The position numbers and the translations under genes are program-made. Of a DNA stretch of 15,852 nt, positions 11,101-15,852 are shown one piece after another (position 1 is the first letter of the stretch; each line of letters starts with the position of its first letter). This DNA is from Acanthamoeba lenticulata (Eukaryota > Discosea > Longamoebia > Acanthamoebidae). A model generated the notes under the pieces. The model had not been told where the DNA came from and searched no databases. It saw only the letters and a program-made list of their open reading frames with translations. The stretch lies in contig NAVB01004611.1 of NCBI GenBank assembly GCA_002179805.1, forward strand, positions 1 through 15,852, read 5' to 3'.

Positions 11101-11165
11101 CGGGTTGTTTGGCTCAGTCCCCCATCTTCGAGCTCCTCGGCCGCCAAGGCCTGCAGCAGCTCCAT
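8136..11165 (-). CDS. Probable nuclear protein: disordered Pro/Ser/Thr-rich N half, unrecognised C-terminal domain
   Basis: Nine exons join in phase: 11165-10118, 10050-9909, 9814-9686, 9644-9387, 9294-9225, 9137-9054, 8957-8837, 8737-8634 and 8549-8136, about 789 residues. Start MELLQALAAEELEDGG at 11165. Residues 1-350 are low complexity: a basic patch (RPLKKARR, 41-48), an acidic patch (GEDGDYENED), Pro/His-rich and Thr-rich runs, then basic PMAKRLATTEKAAKSPRK near 340. These are plausible nuclear localisation signals. From about residue 397 composition becomes globular: LQDQVVYWGQSKNKCDVTAR, LTLLELVITVVIGGHAVTR, RLIWYPAHER, EEFYNTLGEWFVLAIKLA, LPQILYPLQITYIAADGQVD, HWVRIEKERFAFN. I do not recognise this part. 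A transcription or chromatin role is only suggested by composition. Alternative: two genes. The first exon stays open to a stop at 10071 (364 residues, ending NQNAAAAGH), and a second gene could begin at the ATG at 9942 (MDESLLALC). One gene is favoured because GTGCGT at 10117 to CAG at 10051 keeps phase into a continuing Pro/Ser-rich frame. The intron 9908-9815 has a CTGCTAAAC branch-like site. Confidence 0.65.
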
Positions 11166-11431
11166 GGAGCCGAGACGTGCTGGTGGTATTGCCGCAACAC
11201 GACAAAGGAAGCACCGCCGTTGTGTCTTCCTTTGCGGCCGCAAGACAAACCCTTGCGCCTCTGCTTGTTCCTTCTCAACGAGTTTGTTTAGCGGTATTGC
11301 CCTCGAACCCCCCAAATGGCTGCGCCCACAGAATGGCCAGAAAGCCATCCGGGGAATGTTAGCACTGCTTTGCATTCCTGAGCCGCAAAATCGAAAGAAA
11401 ACAAAGAGAAAAAGATCAACGTTGTCGTGAC
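11166..11431. promoter_or_regulatory. Shared 5' spacer of the nuclear-protein gene and the JMJD7-like gene
   Basis: The 266-bp spacer lies between divergent starts at 11165 and 11432. An A-rich purine tract (about 11390-11417) precedes the plus-strand ATG and may be 5' UTR. I see no convincing TATA element. A long minus-strand frame stays open across it to 11696, so a longer N terminus for the minus gene cannot be excluded, though it would overlap JMJD7 coding exon 1. Confidence 0.4.
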
Positions 11432-13291
<1,860 letters not shown>

Positions 13292-13318
13292 CCTCACTTT
13301 TTCTTACTGGTCCACATC

Positions 13319-14601
13319 ATGGAACCTTTTTGCTGTGGTGTCAAGTCTCCTTCACTATCTGCACTACTGGGCCTGTCAATCTGCATCTCCTCTTTCGTCA
13401 CACGTCATGTGTGCACCCGCTGGCGCGACGTGGCCGAAAGAAGCAACAAATCAAGATCTTTGGCCAAGCAAAGCCAAACAATCAAAAAAACAGCACATCA
13501 ACTAATCACACGTGCTGCTCGTTGTGGACACCTGAGCCTCGTTCTGCCCGTGGGGCTCGAGCACTTGTGCTGAAGCGCCATCTTGACGTGCTTCAGTGGG
13601 CCCATGCCAATGGTGCCCCGTGGTACATTTCAACCTGCGCCGAAGCAGCTGCTGGAGGGCATCTCGATGTGCTCCAGTGGGCGCGTGCCAATGACGCCCC
13701 GTGGAATGAGAGAACCTGTGATGCAGCGGCCGCTGGAGGCCATCTCGACGTGCTCCAGTGGCTGCGCACCAACGGCTGCCCATGGGGCGTCAGCACCTGT
13801 ACCAGTGCAGCTAGGGCAGGTCACCTGAGCGTGCAACAGTGGTTGCGCGCCAACGGCTGCCCGTGGCACGTGGCGACCTGCTGAGGCAGCCGCTGGAGGC
13901 CATCTTGACGTGCTCCAGTGGGCGCGCACCAACGGCTGCCCGTGGGATGAGAGAACCTGTAGTGCAGCAGCCGCTGGAGGCTACCTAGACGTGCTCCAGT
14001 GGGCCCGCACCAACGGCTGCCGGTGGGAAAAGCATACCTGTCACACAGCAGCCGCTGGAGGCCATCTTGACGTGCTTCAGTGGTTGCGCGCCAACGGCTG
14101 CCCGTGGCACGTGGCGACCTGTGCTGAGGCAGCCGCTGGAGGCCATCTTGACGTGCTCCAGTGGGCGCGCACCAACGGCTGCCCGTGGGACGAGCAGACC
14201 TGCTCCAGTGCGGCGACGGCCGGGCGTTTCGACATGCTTCAGTGGGCACGCACCAACGGCTGCCCGTGGAACTCGCGAACCTGTGAGGAAGCAGCCAGAG
14301 GAGGCCATCTCGAGATGCTCCAGTGGGCACGCACCAACGGCTGTCCATGGGGCTCGAGCACCTGCCATGCAGCAGCCTTGAATGGCCACATGGCCGTGCT
14401 TGACTGGGCGCATCAAAAAGGCTGCCCGTGGTACAAAGGGTACTGTGCTTCGGCGGCCAATCTAGGCCGCCTGGACATACTCCAGTGGGCGCACAGCAAT
14501 GGTGTCTTGGAGAAGAGCTCGCCCCCCTTGAAAAAATCGCCCGACGGGAAGGCCACGAGCACATAGTGCGGTGGTTGCGGCGTGTGAGGACGAACAAATG
14601 A
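13319..14601 (+). pseudogene. F-box-like / ankyrin-like repeat gene, broken by several indels
   Basis: The ATG at 13319 opens a frame with a VCTRWRDVAER end typical of F-box domains, followed by LITRAARCGHLSLV, the usual first half-repeat. The start of the F-box-like helix (NLFAVVSSLLHYLHYWAC, about 13325-13378) reads in a different frame. About fourteen 27-residue units of the form HLDVLQWARTNGCPWDERTCAEAAAGG follow, but the frame is lost at about 13544 (about 20 nt missing between GHLSLV and CPWGSSTC), at about 13575 (11 nt missing), at 13880 (2 nt missing, giving a TGA), and at the C6/A6 homopolymers 14522-14536 (1 nt missing). Restoring frame at the last point gives a normal end (REGHEHIVRWLRRV) with a stop at 14601. 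In intact relatives the F-box would recruit an SCF ubiquitin ligase and the repeats bind a target. It starts 27 bp after the JMJD7-like stop. Alternatives: sequencing or assembly errors in a repetitive gene, or gene models that skip lesions as introns. The longest intact piece is 13910-14566. Confidence 0.7.
13579..14512 (+). repeat. Tandem array of 81-nt coding repeats (27 residues each)
   Basis: The codon for the His (or equivalent) that opens each unit recurs every 81 nt, for example at 13579 and 13660. Eleven to twelve units are clear: LQW at positions 5-7, a Cys-Pro-Trp at about 13-15, a Thr-Cys at 19-20 and an Ala/Gly-rich turn. The pattern resembles a degenerate ankyrin repeat (shorter than the canonical 33). 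Two segments, 13837-13947 and 14078-14190, are identical except for a 2-nt gap, at an offset of three units. Not a CRISPR: there are no spacers and the repeats are coding. Confidence 0.9.
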
Positions 14602-14720
14602 TACTCAGTGGGTTACACGTTCTCTTCTTCGTTTCCTCTTTCTCTGTGGGGGTCTTCTTTCAGTTTCAGAGAGCTTGTTTTGCGGTGGTGAAGCCTGCGA
14701 GTTATCCTTGCGTGATCACA

Positions 14721-15852
14721 TTACGAGGCTGGTCTTGGACCAAGAGCCTGGATGATCATTGTGGCAAATGCTCGTGTGTCCTCCTCCTGCTCCAGCTTCT
14801 CAAGGCTCTCGCGCAGTCGCTCTTCGACGATCTGCTTCGCGTTGCTCGCTGCACATTGGCCCGCCGCCGACAAACAAAGAGCGTAAGCAGCAGCAAGTCC
14901 GATAGGGCATTAAGGTGCCGGCGACGCACGTCGTTGCGCCAGGGCGGCGAGCGTGAAGGCGCCAAACCGCTTCACGCGGCGGTGCTTGGAGGAGGTGAGG
15001 CGCAGGAACGGCTGGAGGGATTGCCACGTGATGCCTTGCCCTCCTGTGGCGGCAGCCTCGTCCAAGGCCACCAACTCGGGCGTGCAGTTCTCCGGATACA
15101 TGAACTCGCCGATCAGCTGGAACACGTTGTTGGCCGCCAGGGTCTCGTCAAGCGCCCCGTCCAGGGAGAGGAACGCCAGCGTCAGCAATGCCAGGAACCT
15201 GTTTGATTCAGAGGCGCATCAGCAAGCCGCTGGTCGTCAGAAGGCAGCGAGCAGCGCGCAGAGGGTGCAGGGCGACGCCGCACCGGGTGAGGAGCCCATC
15301 GGACTTGATGCAATAGCCCTTGGACAGGATCGTCTTGGCCACGCCCTTGTCCATCAGCGCCTGCGCGCAGGTGCCTGTATTCCACGCCCCAGCCCCAGCC
15401 CAGGTCCAACATGAGCTTTTGGCAGCTAAAGAGGCCTCTTCCGAGGGCCAGCGTCGACAAACGAACCGTTCTGCGAAATAGACATGATGCAACCCAGCGG
15501 GCGCCAGCGCAAGCTCGGGTCGGCGCTCGTCTCCAGGAGCCGAAGCAGGGCCTCCACCACCTTGAACTCGACCGCCTGCTCGCTCACCTCCTCTGCACCC
15601 CCATCGCGATCTAGTGAGGCCCCGTGATGCGGGCACGACACAACGATCAAGGTTGCGTACCAAACTGGAGGTAGGGCCACAGGGCCACCACGCTGGCCTG
15701 CTGCAGCTCTGGGATGGCCGACCGGAGGCACACGCACAGCGGCTCGAGCACGCCTTGAAAAAAAATTCAAAAATGAAATGAATTAATAAATTAAATGAAT
15801 GAAAAATTGATAATAATAATAAATGAAAATTAATAATAATAATAAAAACCTT
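14721..15852 (-). CDS. Armadillo-repeat protein, C-terminal part (5' end beyond right edge)
   Basis: Five exons are visible and join in phase: 15753-15661, 15610-15467, 15374-15284, 15198-14930 and 14848-14721 (stop TAA at 14721-14723). A sixth, at the edge, probably ends in AAG at 15850, before the intron 15849-15754. About 240 residues are seen. Repeat-like units include VLEPLCVCLRSAIPELQQAS followed by VVALWPYL, then EFKVVEALLRLLETSADPSL, CAQALMDKGVAKTILSKGY, and a long unit beginning FLALLTLAFLSLDGALDETL. These match the armadillo pattern of a Leu/Val-rich helix pair ending in an Ala-x-Ala-Leu helix. The C terminus is a charged helix (AKQIVEERLRESLEKLEQED), possibly a coiled coil. Role unknown; ARM proteins usually act as binding scaffolds. 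It converges on the repeat gene, with 119 bp between stops. Confidence 0.8.
15754..15849 (-). other. Extremely AT-rich intron of the armadillo-repeat gene
   Basis: On the minus strand the stretch begins AAG|GTTTTTATT and ends TTTTTTTTCAAG|GCG, fitting a 96-nt intron. Almost every base is A or T, with TAA/TTA-like units, unlike any other intron in the window. The upstream exon lies outside, so the donor is supported by only three bases. Confidence 0.5.

Noticed and set aside
13535..13598. An intron spanning the first frame break of the repeat gene (GT at 13541 to CAG at 13596)
   Set aside because: Splicing there keeps phase but loses the VLQ of the unit; a pair of small deletions explains the sequence better, though RNA data could revive the intron.
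13579..14512. Regular 81-nt repeats as a CRISPR-like or satellite array
   Set aside because: Units are contiguous, coding and degenerate, with no unique spacers; they are protein repeats.

Overview
The window looks like nuclear DNA of a free-living amoeba, most likely Acanthamoeba or a close relative. The basis is inference from several features seen together: six spliced protein genes in under 16 kb, GC-rich exons, about 46 short GT..AG introns (roughly 45-215 nt, mostly 45-120), alternating coding strands, and a tandem-repeat protein built on a 27-residue HLDVLQW...NGCPW unit of the kind abundant in Acanthamoeba and its giant viruses. No bacterial operons, rRNA, tRNA, CRISPR or transposase were seen.

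Layout, left to right. (1) 1-1347, minus: the 5' part of a helical protein of unknown family, running off the left edge. (2) 1616-3681, plus: an eight-exon alpha/beta hydrolase of the hormone-sensitive-lipase type with all catalytic motifs; it diverges from gene 1 across a 268-bp spacer. (3) 3885-7971, minus: a fourteen-exon HEAT-like helical-repeat protein of about 942 residues, convergent with the hydrolase. (4) 8136-11165, minus: a nuclear-looking protein of about 789 residues, with a disordered Pro/Ser/Thr-rich front half and an unrecognised C-terminal half in many short exons. (5) 11432-13291, plus: a nine-exon JMJD7-type JmjC lysyl hydroxylase, divergent from gene 4 across 266 bp. (6) 13319-14601, plus: an F-box-like/ankyrin-like 81-nt repeat gene broken by several small deletions. 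(7) 14721-15852, minus: the 3' part of an armadillo-repeat protein, running off the right edge behind an extremely AT-rich intron.

The exon models were built by hand from open frames and splice sites. In every spliced gene the reading phase carries through all junctions (total CDS lengths of 1488, 2829, 2370 and 1137 nt for the four complete genes are all multiples of three), which is the main support for them. Start codons and a few weak splice sites remain uncertain. The genes do not form an evident pathway. Three of the seven encode helical repeat or helical scaffold proteins (genes 1, 3, 7), one is a small-molecule hydrolase, one a protein hydroxylase and one a probable nuclear factor. 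No mobile element or clearly novel system was found. The best candidates for something undescribed are the C-terminal domain of gene 4 and the decaying repeat gene.
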